Origin: Echinarachnius parma
Taxonomy: Eukaryota > Echinodermata > Echinoidea > Clypeasteroida > Echinarachniidae
DNA: 64,000 nt
Assembly: GCA_037951105.1 (NCBI GenBank)
Contig: JBAMJV010007428.1
Location: 46,466 to 110,465, forward strand
Direction: 5' to 3'
Each line of letters opens with the position of its first letter. Position 1 is the first letter of the stretch. Shown one piece after another: positions 1-12,900 of the stretch. A program made the position numbers and the translations under genes. Below the pieces are notes generated by a model. It did no database searches, had not been told where the DNA came from, and saw only the letters and a program-made list of their open reading frames with translations.

Positions 1-749
1 AATAATAATAATAACTTCCTGCGAGTACCACCAGAAATGTATGACGAGCTCCATGCTACACTTGGTCCAAGATGCACCAAACAAGACACAAACTGTAGGA
101 AGGCAATAGAACCAGGGCTGAAGATTGCCATGACGCTGCCCCACCTAGCATCTGGTGACAAGTATGCGAGTATGAAGCTCCCCATACCACCATGTCTGTC
201 TAAGTACGAGAAGACTGCCAGGCTATTGTAGATGAGTTTGAGGAAGAAGTCATCAGCTTTTCAACCGCCCCTGAAGAATGGCTCACGTAGGTGGAACCTC
301 CCTCATGCATGCGCGGTCCTTGATGGGAAACATGTTGCCTGCAGAAAGCCAGCGAACAGTGGAAGCCTTTATCGCAACCATAAAGACTTCTTTTCTGTAG
401 GTACTGATGGGCCTCGTGGATGCAGACTACAGGTTTCTCTGGATAGATGTTGGAGAACATAAACACATGTCAAGATGCACAGATCTTGAATGAATCAATG
501 CTGAAAGAGTGCCTGAAAGGAGATGGGAACGATGGTCTCCCTCCAGCAAATTCCCTACCATGTTTTATTTATGTATTTGTAATTCATTTGTATTGTTTTG
601 TTTGTATTCAAAATTGTACATTGCATTGTTTTTAATTGTATGCAGGGCCCTTTGGTAGATCAGTTGTTTAACTGAAAGGGCTACCCTGTTGAAATGAAAT
701 GTTAATGAATAATAATGAATAAATAATAATACCCTCCAGCTCCAGATCC

Positions 750-3700
750 TCTACCAAATGATGACAATGATATGCTGTATTTCATCCTTACGGCCGATGC
801 GGACAAACCTGATGAAGCCCTACTCGCAGCGCAATTCGACCAAAGAGCAGAGGATATACAATTACAGGATATCCAGAGGTCGTCGCGTCGTGGAAAACGT
901 CTTCGGAATTCTAGCCCAACGTTGGCAGATATTCCTGACCACCATGCAGCATGATGTCCAACCTTGTTATTTTGTATTGTTTATTATTATTTATAAAGGC
1001 TTATTTCTGTGGTACTGATAGCCCCTCGTGGATGCAAAGTACAGGTTTCTCTGGATAGAAGTTGGAGGACATGGACACATGTCAGATGCACAGATCCTAA
1101 ATGAATCAGAGCTGAAAGAGTGACTAGGAGACGGGAACATTGGTCTCCCTCCAGCTCCAGATCCTCTACCAAATGATGACAAGGACATGCCGTATTTCAT
1201 CCAGACGGCCGATGCGGACAAACGGTACCTGATGAAGCCCTTCTCGCAAAGAGCAGATAATATACAATTACAAGATATCCAGAGGATTATGGAAAATGCC
1301 TTTGGAATTCTAGCCCAACGTTGGCAGATACTCCTGACCACCATGCAGCATGATGTCGAACCGTATTATTTTGTATTTTTTATTATTATTTATAAAGGCA
1401 TCTTTTCTGTGTTACTGGTGGGCCCTCGTGGATGCAAAGTACAGGTTTCTCTGGATAGATGATGGAGGACTTGGACACATTTCAGATGCACAGATCCTAA
1501 ATGAATCAGAGCTGTAAGAGTGCCTAGGAGACAGGACCAATGGTCTCCCTCCCGAAGATCCCCTACCAAATGATGACAAGAACATGGCGTTTTTCACTTG
1601 CTTCCCCTCTTTATTATTGTATTCTCATTCATGTTTCCTGTTTGTTTATATTCTGTTTATTTGTTTATTCTTTATATATTTTCCCATGTAGATTTTTATA
1701 TTATTTCAATGTGTCAGCCAGTGGAGGCCATATTTCTATGATTTTTAAATATGGGCAATATAATATATCTATCTGACTATCTATCTATCTATCTATGATA
1801 CTATTGGAATGTGGACAAACATGATGAAGCCCTTCTCGCAGCGCAATTTGACCAAAGAGCAGAGGATATACACTTACAGGGTATCCAGAGGTCGTCGCGT
1901 TGTGGAAAACGCCTTCGGAATTCTAGCCCAACATTGGCAGATACTCCTGACCACCATGCAGCATGATGTCGAACCTTGTTATTTTGTATTGTTTATTATT
2001 ATTTATAAAGGCTTATTTTCTGTGGTACTAATGGCCCTCGTGGATGCAGACTACAGGTTTCTCTGGATAGATGTTGAAGGAAATGGACACATGTCAGATG
2101 CACAGATCCTCAATGAATCAGAGCTGAAAGAGTGCCTAGGAGACGGGAACATTGGTCTCCCTCCGGCTCCGGATCCTCTACCAAATGATGACAAGAACAT
2201 GCTGAATTTCATCCTGACGGACGATGCATTAGGAGTGCGGACGAAACTGATGAAGCCCTTCTCGCAAAGAGCAGAGGATATACAATTACAGGATATCCAG
2301 AGGTCGTCGCGTCATGTAAAAGGCCTTCGGAATTCTAGCCCAATGTTGGCAGATACTCCTGACCACCATGCAGCATGATGTCCAACCTTGTTATTTTGTA
2401 TTGTTTATTAATATTTATAAAGGCTTATTTTCTGTGGTACTAATGGCCCTCGTGGATGCAGACTACAGGTTTCTCTGGATAGATGTTGGAAGACATGCAC
2501 ACATGTCATATTTTGTTATATTTGATGTATTTTATGTGTTGTATTATTGTTATGCATTGTTTTACCATAAAATACTTTCTATTAAATAATTATTTAAGCG
2601 CAGTAGATTATAGTAGCTGCGCTATATACATTGTAAATGTTCATATTATTATTTGTATGTTTTATTCAAGTTGTGGAAATAAAATGAATTTGAATTTGAA
2701 TGTCAGATGCACAGATCCTAAATGAATCAGAGCTGAAAGAGTGTCTAGGAGAGGGGAACAATGGTCTCCCTCTTGCTACAGACCCCCTTCCTGATGGACG
2801 ATGTGTTTGGAATGTGGACATACCTCATGAAGCTCTACTTGCAGGGCAATTTGACCAAAGACCAGAGGATATGCAACTACAGGATATCCAGAGGTCGTCG
2901 CGTTGAGGAAAATGCCTTCGGAATTCTAGCCCAACATTGGCAGATACTCCTGACCACCATTATTTTAATGGTGAACCTTGTTTTTTTGTATTGTTTATCA
3001 GTATTTATAAAGGCCCAACGTTGGCAGATACTCCTGACCACCATACAGCATGAGAAACCTGATGAAGCCCTACTCGCAGGGCAATTCGACCAATGAGCAG
3101 AGGAATATACAATTACAAGATATCCAGAGGATTATGGAAAATGCCTTCGGAATTCTAGCCCAATGTTGGCAGATACTCCTGACCACCATGCAGCATGATG
3201 TTGAACCTTGTTATTTTGTATTGTTTATTATTATTTATAAATGCTTATTTTCTGTGTTACTGGTGGGCCCTCGTGGATGCAGACTACAGGTTTCTCTGGA
3301 TAGATGTTGGAGGAAATGGACACATGTCAGATGCACAGATCCTCAATGAATCAGAGCTGAAAGAGTGCCTAGGAGACGGGAACATTGGTCTCCCTCCAGC
3401 TCCAGATCCTCTACCAAATGATGACAAGGACACGCCGTATTTCATCCTGACGGATGATGCGTTTGGAGTGCCGACAAACCTGATGAAGCCCTACTTGCAG
3501 CGCAATTCGACCAAAGAGCAGAGGATATACAATAACAGGATATCCAGAGGTTGTGCGTTGTGGAAAACACCTTCGGAGTTCTAGCCCAACGTTGGCAGAT
3601 ACTCCTGACCACCATGCAACATGATGTCGAACCTTGCTATTTTGTAAATTTATTATTATTTATAAAGGCTTATTTTCTCTGGTACTGATGATGGGCCTCG

Positions 3701-4620
3701 TGGATGCAAAGTACAGGTTTCTCTGGATAGATGTTGGAGGACATGCACACATGTCATATTTTGTTATATTTGATGTATTTTACGTGTTGTATTATTGTTA
3801 TGCATTGTTTTACCATGTATACTTTCTATTTGTATGTTTTATTCAAGTTGTGGAAATAAAATGAATTTGAATTTGAATGTCAGATGCACATATGTTCTAT
3901 GAATCAGAGCTGAAAGAGTGCCTAGGAGAGGGGAACAATGGTCTCCCTCCAGCTCCAGATCCTCTACCAAATGATGACAAGAACATGCCGTATTTCATTT
4001 TGACGGACGATGCATTTGGAGCACGGACAAACCTGATGAAGCCCTGCTCGCAAAGAGCAGAGGATATACAATTACAGGATATCAAGAGGATGTCACGTTG
4101 TGGAAAATGCCTTCAGAATTCTATCCCAACATTGGAAGATACTCCTGACCACCATGCAGCATTATGTCGAACCTTGTTATTTTAATGTTGAACCTTGCTA
4201 TTTTGTATTGTTTATTATTATTTATACATGTATAGGCTTATTTTCTGTGGTACTAATGGGCCTCGTGGATGCAGACTACAGGTTTCTCTGGATAGATGTT
4301 GGAGGACTTGGACACATGTCAGATCTTCAATCAATCAGAACTGAAAGAGTGCCTAGAAGAAAGGAACATTGGTCTTCCTTCCAGGTCCAGATCCCCTACT
4401 ATACCAAATGATGACAAGGACATGCCATATTTCATCCTGATGGACGATGCATTTGGAATGCGGACAAACCTGATGAAGCCCTTCTGGCAAAGAGCAGAGG
4501 ATATATACAATTACAGGATATCCAGAGGTCGTCGCGTTGTGGAAAACGCCTTTGGAATTCTAGCCCAACGTTGGCAGATACTCCTGACCACCATGCAGCA
4601 TGATGTCGAACCTTGTTGTT
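750..4620 (+). repeat. Tandem array of a transposase exon plus flanking intron
   Basis: A segment coding for the DDE core exon (from [14 protein letters not shown] to [15 protein letters not shown]) followed by an AT-rich intron start recurs head to tail. The [12 protein letters not shown] segment appears about ten times, near 917, 1315, 1930, 2340, 2935, 3015, 3160, 3585, 4125 and 4570. The start of the Asp exon appears about eight times, near 417, 1027, 1430, 2040, 2451, 3272, 3700 and 4266. Units are about 400-600 bp with indels and substitutions, so the copies are not recent. Several runs stay open over 80-190 codons. Confidence 0.8.
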
Positions 4621-4945
4621 TTGTATTGTTTATTATTATCTATATTTTGTAATGTTTATTATTATTCATATTTTGTATTGTTTATTATTATTCATATTTT
4701 GTATTGTTTATTATTATTCATATGTTGTATTGTTTATTATTATTCATATTTTGTATTGTTTATTATTATTCATATTTTGTATTGTTTATTATTATTCATA
4801 TTTTGTATTGTTTAGTATTATTCATATTTTGTATTGTTTATTATTATTCATATTTTGTATTGTTTATTATTAATCATATTTTGTATTGTTTATTATTATT
4901 CATATTTTGTATTGTTTATTATTATTCATATTTTGTCCTTTCTAA
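4620..4945 (+). repeat. 26-bp AT-rich minisatellite
   Basis: About eleven to twelve near-identical copies of a 26-bp unit (core TATTTTGTATTGTTTATTAT followed by TATTCA). It grew out of the intron sequence that follows the last transposase exon copy. The unit has no stop codon in any forward frame, which yields spurious open frames of 60-96 codons rich in Ile, Tyr, Phe and Cys. Confidence 0.9.
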
Positions 4946-5439
4946 TTCCACGGAACCACAATTTACAAGCTCTGCTTCACAGTGGATCCCTTAATTTTCA
5001 CTTAAAATATCATATTTTGTAAACAAATGTTATTTTGTATTTCTGTTGTATTGATTATAATTGTTTTGTTATATTATAAATTGTACATTTATTTTGTGAA
5101 AATGAAAACAATAAACTTGAACTTGAAATTGAACATGAACCTGACGCCGTACGACTCATCGTTGAAGCCTGCGTCTGTCTTCATAACTTTAGTGAGACTG
5201 CGCTACCTCGCCCTTCAGAATGCTGCCATGGATGTGGAGGATACATGCAACCATCAACCGATCGCAGGTGCCTGGAAGACTGTTGTGATCATGTGTGAGG
5301 TGCACAACCTGAGAGGCCCAAAACCATGAAAGCACTGCAGCCAAAAAGCAACGAGAATACCTTCAAGCTGTACTTCACTCATACTTTAATTTATCTGCAG
5401 GCTCTGTACTCTGGCAAGATGAGATGATAAAAACAGACA

Positions 5440-6590
5440 GCTCCAAGCTACACGGTAAACAATATTGAACGTTTGAATAAAAGTGGTGATATTTCAGGCA
5501 AATTCTTAGAGGGCTTTTGCAATTAAGGGTGAACTAGGTGCCCGTTCTAGCTACAATTACAAAGTTCAAGCTTCAAGAGTTGATCTCAAGATATACAACT
5601 ACAAGTACAACTGCATGTCTGGTATTGTATAACTGTATCTGCATGTTGATCGTGACGCTACCTGTCACTGTGTACGTCCTGTTTTTATGTCACTGTGGAA
5701 TGCGATGTCCTGTACTCTGGAGTCTGTATACTCAAGTTATCACCATCTTGTGACGTCCGTGTTGACTTGTATCAAATCTGTGCATCTGCTGTCAAGTTTC
5801 GTCAACTATTGTAACTTGTACTTGTTCCTGTAATTGCATGTGGCCGTAACCTGTAGCGTCTGTGAATGTTTGTTCTCGTCTTTCCTCGCTCCCAAATTGA
5901 TTGATTTGTTCAACGTTTATTTACGATTTGTAATTGTGCGATCGACATACAAAATGAATGATACTCATCTCACTAGTGCAATTGACTCTCAGTCTGAGTC
6001 CAAGAACATGAACTATGTATCTATAGGTAAAGATGGTGAATTGCATACTTGAACCCCCGGCGCAGGAGTATATATGAACTGTTGAAAAATGGGATTTTGA
6101 TCCTAGCAAATTCTTAGAGGGCTTTTGCAACTATGGGTGAACTAGGTGAACATTATGAAAGGCCTCAACCGTGACACCACTAAATCCAGGAAACAGCAGC
6201 AATACCCAAATATGTTCCGGATTATCCAGGACATGAGGTTACTGCTGACCAGTTACACTATAACTGGAATGTCAAGCTACACCATGGATTGCTGAAGAAT
6301 TTGCATTGTAATGCGGACAATGGTCTAATAAAATTTGTATTTTCTGTCCTTGTATTCAGGTTTATGTGAAATTCTGATCTATTGTTACAGACATGCAGCG
6401 CATGCGCAGTGAGCAGGTTGGAAACGAACTGCGAGCGTGTTGAAAATGTATTGATGGTAAAACTGGGAACGTATGGGATTGCAGTGACAGCTTCGCAAGC
6501 AAGTAAAGAGCATGCTGTAAGCTGCCTTGTGTCATTCATTTCTCATAGTAGTGGTGAGCAGGTGCAACAGTGCTAATTTTGAGAGACGAC
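5440..6590. other. Gene-free stretch with a 47-bp direct repeat about 609 bp apart
   Basis: No coding exon is seen on either strand. A segment beginning CAAATTCTTAGAGGGCTTTT is present near 5500-5541 and again near 6109-6150. The second is followed by unrelated sequence. This could be a duplicated fragment or the ends of a decayed element. The missing last fumarase exon(s) were searched for here on the minus strand and not found. Confidence 0.5.
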
Positions 6591-6594
6591 TTAC

Positions 6595-6914
6595 TTCTGG
6601 AGTTTTTGCCGGCCCTGCATAGTAGACGGGGTGGTCCTTCATGTACTGTGGCAACCCTTCCCCTGCGTCCAACCTCTCCTGCAGCTTGGCATGGGCTATG
6701 TCTCTGGCGACAACAAGCGTGCCTGTTGAAACAAAGATAATTTGGACATTAACAAAAAATTGTCTCATAATTCTTCAGTAGAAATGTTAGAATATAGTAT
6801 TGTAGATTTTTAAAAAGAAAGAAATTCATATTATTCTCCTATCACAGGAGGCTTGCGGCAGCACTACGGTATGTATTTATTTATTTATTCAGTCTTGTTT
6901 AAACAGGCTGACGG

Positions 6915-6959
<45 letters not shown>

Positions 6960-9900
6960 GGAGGAAGAGGATAGAATTATTGATGATAATGATGGTGACA
7001 ATAAAGGAGAAGATAATGATGTTTTTGATTTTGAGGTCAATGCTGGCTCACCTGAAAGGCTCACTCGCGTGCGTATCGGGTGTTGGGTCAGCGTGGCTAG
7101 CATCTCACTCATCGGTCGGTTCAGGTCGACCTTGATGACCTCACCACTCAAGTTGTCCTCTTCTATCTCTGGCAAGTACTTGATAGGGTTGGTTTCTAGC
7201 TGCTCCAGGAACACTCCCTCTGACGTGATCTTACCTAGAGCCTTAGGAATAAGGAAGGAAAAAAATAGCTATCAATCCTTGGAACAATTTTTTTGATATC
7301 ACTCAATGGTCGATTAAGGTCGACCTTGATGACATCGTTCAAGTTGCCATCTGGCAAGTACTTGATAGGGTTGGTCTCTAGCTGCTCCAGGAACACTCCC
7401 TCCGCTGTGATCTTGCCTAGAGCCTTAGGAGTTAGGCAGGAAGAACAAAAATTGCTATCAAGCCTTGAACTTCCATTCTTCTTATATCACTCATCAATTG
7501 ATTCAGGTCGACCTTGATGAACTCTACACTCGAGTCGTCCTCTTCTATCTCTGGCAAGTACTTGACAGGGTTGGTTTCTAGCTGCTCCAGGAACACTCCC
7601 TCCTCTGTGATCTTGCCTAGAGCCTTAGGAGTAAGGAAGGAAGAAAAATAGCTATCAATCCTTGGAACTGTCATTCTTCTGATATCACCCATCAATTGAT
7701 TCAGAACAATCTTGTCTCTTGATAACCTCTCCACTCAAGTCGTCCTCTTCTATCAATATTTGGGGCTTTTGTTATTCTGATATCACTCAAGGGTCGATTC
7801 AGGTTAACCTTGATGACCTCACCACTCAAGTCGTCCTCTTCTATCTCTGGCAAGTACTTGACAGGGTTGGTCTCTAGCTGCTCCAGGAACACTCCCTCCT
7901 CTGTGATCTTACCTAGAGCCTAAGGAAGCCAGACAAAATAGCTATCAATTCTTGGAACTTTTGTTATTCTAATCCACTCAAGGGTCGATTCAGGAAGACC
8001 TTGATGACTTCTACACTCATGTCCCCCTCTTCAATCTCTGGCAAGTACTTGACAGGGTTGGTCTCTAGCTGCTCCAGGAACACTCCCTCTGATGTGATCT
8101 TACCTAGAGCCTATCAAAAGAAGATGCATAGTTTCTATTTCTTACTTGTCAATGAGCTGTTCAAGAAACTCGCATTCTGACTGGGAGAAAATGACCTATA
8201 ATGGTTTATTACAAAAGTAATTATTTCAAAGATAATGTTAAAAATGTGTAAAAAAGCATGTCAAGTGTTGCTCATTTCTTACCAGAACAGCTAACACTCA
8301 GATGTCCCATTCAGGGAAGTTTAAAACAGCAATAAGGGATATTATAGTTATGACATACATGCACCACTATGGGGGGAAATTACTTTAATCTGGGCAATTT
8401 TCGATTTTTGTTTGTAAGGATGTGGAAAGATCTCTGCATTTTCAGGGAGTGCTGACGTAGATCTGTGGCAAATCCTTTTGTTCATAGATGGAGGGTGGGG
8501 ATACTTGAATAGATCATCGCCCTGAATAAACTTAACCATTCAAAGATCTACGTCGGTGTCAGGGAACCTGCAGCAGAACCAGGGTAAATTGGCAGATCCA
8601 TCTTACTTGTCTGTCAGCTGAACAAGAGACACATATTCCCAAGGAGCAGGATTCACCACTATATGGAAAATGTCCTTAATCATGAAGATATTCAAATTGT
8701 TTGTCAGGATGTGGAAAATCTGTGCATTTTCAGGGAACTTCCAGCAGAATTAGGGAGTCTTTGCAGCTCCGTCTTACCTGTCTGTCGGCTGAACAAGAGA
8801 CTCCTATTCCTACGGGGCAGGACGCGCCATGCCTTGGAAGACGAACGACTCGAACATCGTGGCAGAAGTACTTCCCTCCGAACTGAGCCCCGATGCCAAG
8901 CTGCTGTGACAGTTTGTGGATCTGCTCTTCTAGCGCTACGTCCCTGAAAGCTCTGCCATGTTCATTGCCTGTATCACAAGAAAACCAAAGAAAAGCAAGT
9001 AAATGAAAAATACCAATGATTTGGCTCAAATAGGGCATGTGCATTATTCTTCATTTAGGGTACCCTAGCTTACTTGAGAAGCATTATGTGCTTCTGATAG
9101 GCGCAACACATTTCATTGATATTGTATTTGATTTTTCTATAATAAACATTTATATAATATTGACTGGCCTTGAGTGGTATATCAGAAATATTGCATTCGC
9201 TAGGATCATATTGCACGAGTCGAAGACGAGTGCAATATGATCATAGCGAATGCAATATTTCTGATATATCACGAAAGAACAAGCCAGTCAATATTATTAT
9301 TATTATACATACTATCCAGAGCAAAACATAAATAAACAAAAACATACATCTTACTCCGTCTTGTTCAGTGAAGAAGACCAATGCATTGAATCTCAAATTA
9401 CGGATTAAACATTTTTAACCCATGAAGGGCCATTTGCGCGTACTGTAGCAGAGGTGCGTAAACGTATTCATATGTCACAATTAGATACGCGCAAAGCCAT
9501 TCATGCGTCATTAATAAACGCGCGTATGAATTTGCGCACTTCCGCGCTGGATTGAATATCAGCTCCATGGAGGGGTAATATCGTCTGATATTGCACTCGC
9601 AAATACACATTTGTAGAGCTACATAATACACGTTACGATGGTAATATCATAACAATAATGAACGCTATGACTGACAAACCCCGAGACGGAAACAAAATAC
9701 ATGATTTATTGAATCGGAAAACTACCCTGTATGTGTAATAATAAATTGAATTGCATTGAATTGAATTGAAATGATTTGAATTATTGACCATATGATTACC
9801 TGTTGTTGGGAGAGTATCAAGATACTTGGTTGATGCCAATTTGACGGTCTTGAGTGTCATCTCTGCCGACAGACCTCCGACGACAAAGGAAAGATGATAT

Positions 9901-12900
9901 GGCGGACATGCAGCAGTGCCCAAAGTCTGGAAATAAAAAATGAAAGATGTAAAATGTTATCTCATTTAAGATATAATTGAGTACTGGTCAAGGTTTGTAA
10001 AGTTGCAGAAAACATGTTGTATAGCCCAGATGATGAATAAGTATTGTTGAAATATCACATACATGGGTTATATTTGCATGATTCAATCTAAGTAAAAAGT
10101 ATGCAAGCATTTGGAAGCATTACAGAAGTCCTTAATGATTGTATAATAACATTGATTCAAAACCAAATTGTAAATGAAATTGAATTGATTTAGATAAGGG
10201 TACCCTATTAAATAAAGAATAATGCACATGCCCTACACAGAAATCTGATTTCCAGACAATAACACGTTATTACAAATTTATGTTTTTTTTCCTTATCATT
10301 ACCTTAATCTTCTCGTTGACAAATGCCATGAGTTTCTCCGGGTTAAGAAGTGCCTTCGTTTGCTGATACAGAAACGTCTTGTTGGCCGATCCGCCTCCCT
10401 TTGCGATGAACAGGAAGTTGTACTCGTTGCCTGGCGTGGCGTACAGTTCAATCTGAGCCGGTAGATTGGTTCCAGTATTTTCCTCTTTGAACATGTCTAA
10501 AGGTGACACCTAGGACAAAAGAAAACAGATTCTTAGAGTTAAGTAGAACAAAATGGTAAAGGGACAAATTATACGAATGTGGGCATGTATAAATATTTTT
10601 CATATTCAAATAACTACATGTTTACAATGAATAGGAAGTTGTACTCGCTGCCTGGCGTGGCGTACAGTTCATTCTGCGCCGGTAAATTGGTTCCAGTATT
10701 GGCCTCTTTGAACATGTCTAAAGGTGACACCTAGGACAAAAGAAGAAAGATTATTAGAGTTAAATAGAAAAAAAAAGTTAATGGGACAAATAAAATTGAC
10801 GTCATGTAAGGTTTTGCATATTTTAATAACTACATGTTTACAACGAAGAGGCAATTTCACATGCTGCCTGCGCCATGGCAAGTAATTCATTCCAGGCTTG
10901 TAAATTGGTACACAAATTGGCCTCTTTGAACAAGTCTAAAGGTGATATCTAGACCAAAAGAAGACATGGTATTAGAAATAAGTAGAACAAAAAGTTAAAG
11001 GGACAAATAAAATTGAGGTCATGTAATATTGTTCATATTTAAATAACTATGATTTATTTACAATGAACAGGCAATTTTAAATGTTGGCCTCTTTGAACAT
11101 ATCTAAAGGTGACACCTACATGTACATTAGAAAAAAGAGAAGACAGGTAATTAGAGTTAAGTAGAACAAAAAGTTAAAGGGGAAAATAAAATTGAGGTCA
11201 CGTAATGTTTTTCATATTTTAATTACTAAATGTACACTGAAGAGAACATTTCACACGCTTTAGTCTTCCTGATGAATCATTTATTAATTTGACAAACATT
11301 GACCCAAATTGTATTTTGTCAATTTTCAAATGGCGATTGTTTCAATTTACCTGTGAATACCTGAGGTTTGTCTGTGTGTAGGTGTTGTATACTCCTCTCG
11401 ATAAATGCTCCTCATCATTTTCATCTGTCCATACATTCTGTCCCCTCTTTCCTAAACGTATGAAAATGTAAAAGCAATTTAAACATCATGAAGGATATTA
11501 ATAATTATTCAAAATAAATCAACACGTTAACTTGTCATGATTAATTTAATTTTCTTATTTATCAGATGGATAGGATTTTGTTATAAGATAAGAGCAAAAA
11601 TGAAAACAATACAAAACATAAAGAAAACAGTCTTGCTTCTGAGGTGTGTTTAAAGGGATAGTTGAGTTCTGGTAAGGAGAGTACAGTTTTGGTGAAACTG
11701 AATTTTAGTAACCAAAACCTGCATCATTACAAACTAATAGTTATAACTAGAAAGGAACACAAAATTACAAATGACGTAGTAAAGATCATGTTATCATTCA
11801 AAAAGAGCCGTTAAAACGTAAGAGGGCGCTCTCTAAACACTCATCGGTTTCAACCATTTTGAATAGAATATTGTGCATGTGATGCTTTGTTGAAATAGTA
11901 ATTAGATAGAGAAATAACCAACAACTATTTAAATACCTATTTTTTAACTTTTTGAAAAGAGGAAGCATTTTTTTGAATTTTTAACGGCTGGTTCAAAATT
12001 TTCTAATAAACCTGGGGCCCCAGGTTTATTACAAATTGTTATATTTATGGATATTTCGGCCGTCTCTGAACCGATTTTGATCAAACAAAGATGATTGTAT
12101 TATTTAAATATTATGCTCTTTCAAATTTTACACTCAGTTTTTCATTACCTCACAATAAAAATAAGGAGTCTAGCGCCCTCTCTACCAAAACTCAACTATC
12201 CCTTTAAAGTTACGCTTTGATAATATGTTATTTTTTTTGTGTGTAAAACTCTTCCAACAAAGTTACCAATTATCGGTAACATAAGGATACAGATGATGTG
12301 GACGTGGTGTGGCAAGATTGGTGGAGCGTGCGCTTTCTGATCATGAGATCCCGAGTTCGAACCCTGTGTAGGCCCACTGCGTTTGTCCTTCAGCAAGACA
12401 ATTAATCCACAATTGCTGCTCTCTACCCAGGTGTATAAATGGGTACCAAGATCGGGTGTAAATTAGCCTTAGCGCCATCATCAGTGGCAGCTCGGCTAGT
12501 ATGCTCCCCGGGGAGTTGAGAAAGTATGCAATATCATTGTGTGGGTTTGAAATGTACTTGATGACTATGGGTAATAATAATTGAATAATTATTTAACCGG
12601 ATAGTTGAATTTTGGTATAGAGGGCGCTATACAAAAAAAAAAATTGTGAGATAATGAAAAACTGAGTGTCAAATTTGAAAGAGCATATAAAGAGTAAATA
12701 TTTATAGTAACTGCGATATATAAATGTTCATATTATTATTATATCCTACCCATAATGATGGCAGTGCCAGTATCCTGGCAACCCGGCAGGACCATCCCGG
12801 CTGCAATGTTTGCATTCTTCAGGAGCTCCATGGCAACAAACCTGTCATTGCTCGATGACTCCGGGTCCTCTAGAATATTCCTCAGTTGCTGCAGGGATGG

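Larger units (their letters stand above)
1..5434 (+). pseudogene. Decayed PIF/Harbinger (HARBI1-like) transposase gene with tandemly repeated exons
   Basis: Translated fragments read like a HARBI1/PIF-Harbinger DDE transposase. Positions 37-230 give the N-terminal part (MYDELHATLGPR, then HLASGDKYASMK). Positions 285-405 give [19 protein letters not shown] with the first catalytic Asp. Repeated segments carry [14 protein letters not shown] (second Asp) and [17 protein letters not shown] (catalytic Glu). Positions 5138-5430 give the C-terminal part (IVEACVCLHN, then a one-base frame change into ALQNAAMDVED). The DDE set is recognisable but split over many copies with stops and frame changes, so no intact protein can be made. 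The 5' end lies outside the window and I could not define terminal inverted repeats. The element lies on the opposite strand to the fumarase gene and may sit in that gene's last intron. Confidence 0.8.

Noticed and set aside
4600..5022. Four overlapping Ile/Tyr/Phe-rich open frames
   Set aside because: The 26-bp minisatellite lacks stops in all forward frames; the peptide has no family resemblance.
12294..12380. tRNA gene
   Set aside because: A and B boxes are present but the cloverleaf does not fold and a SINE body follows.
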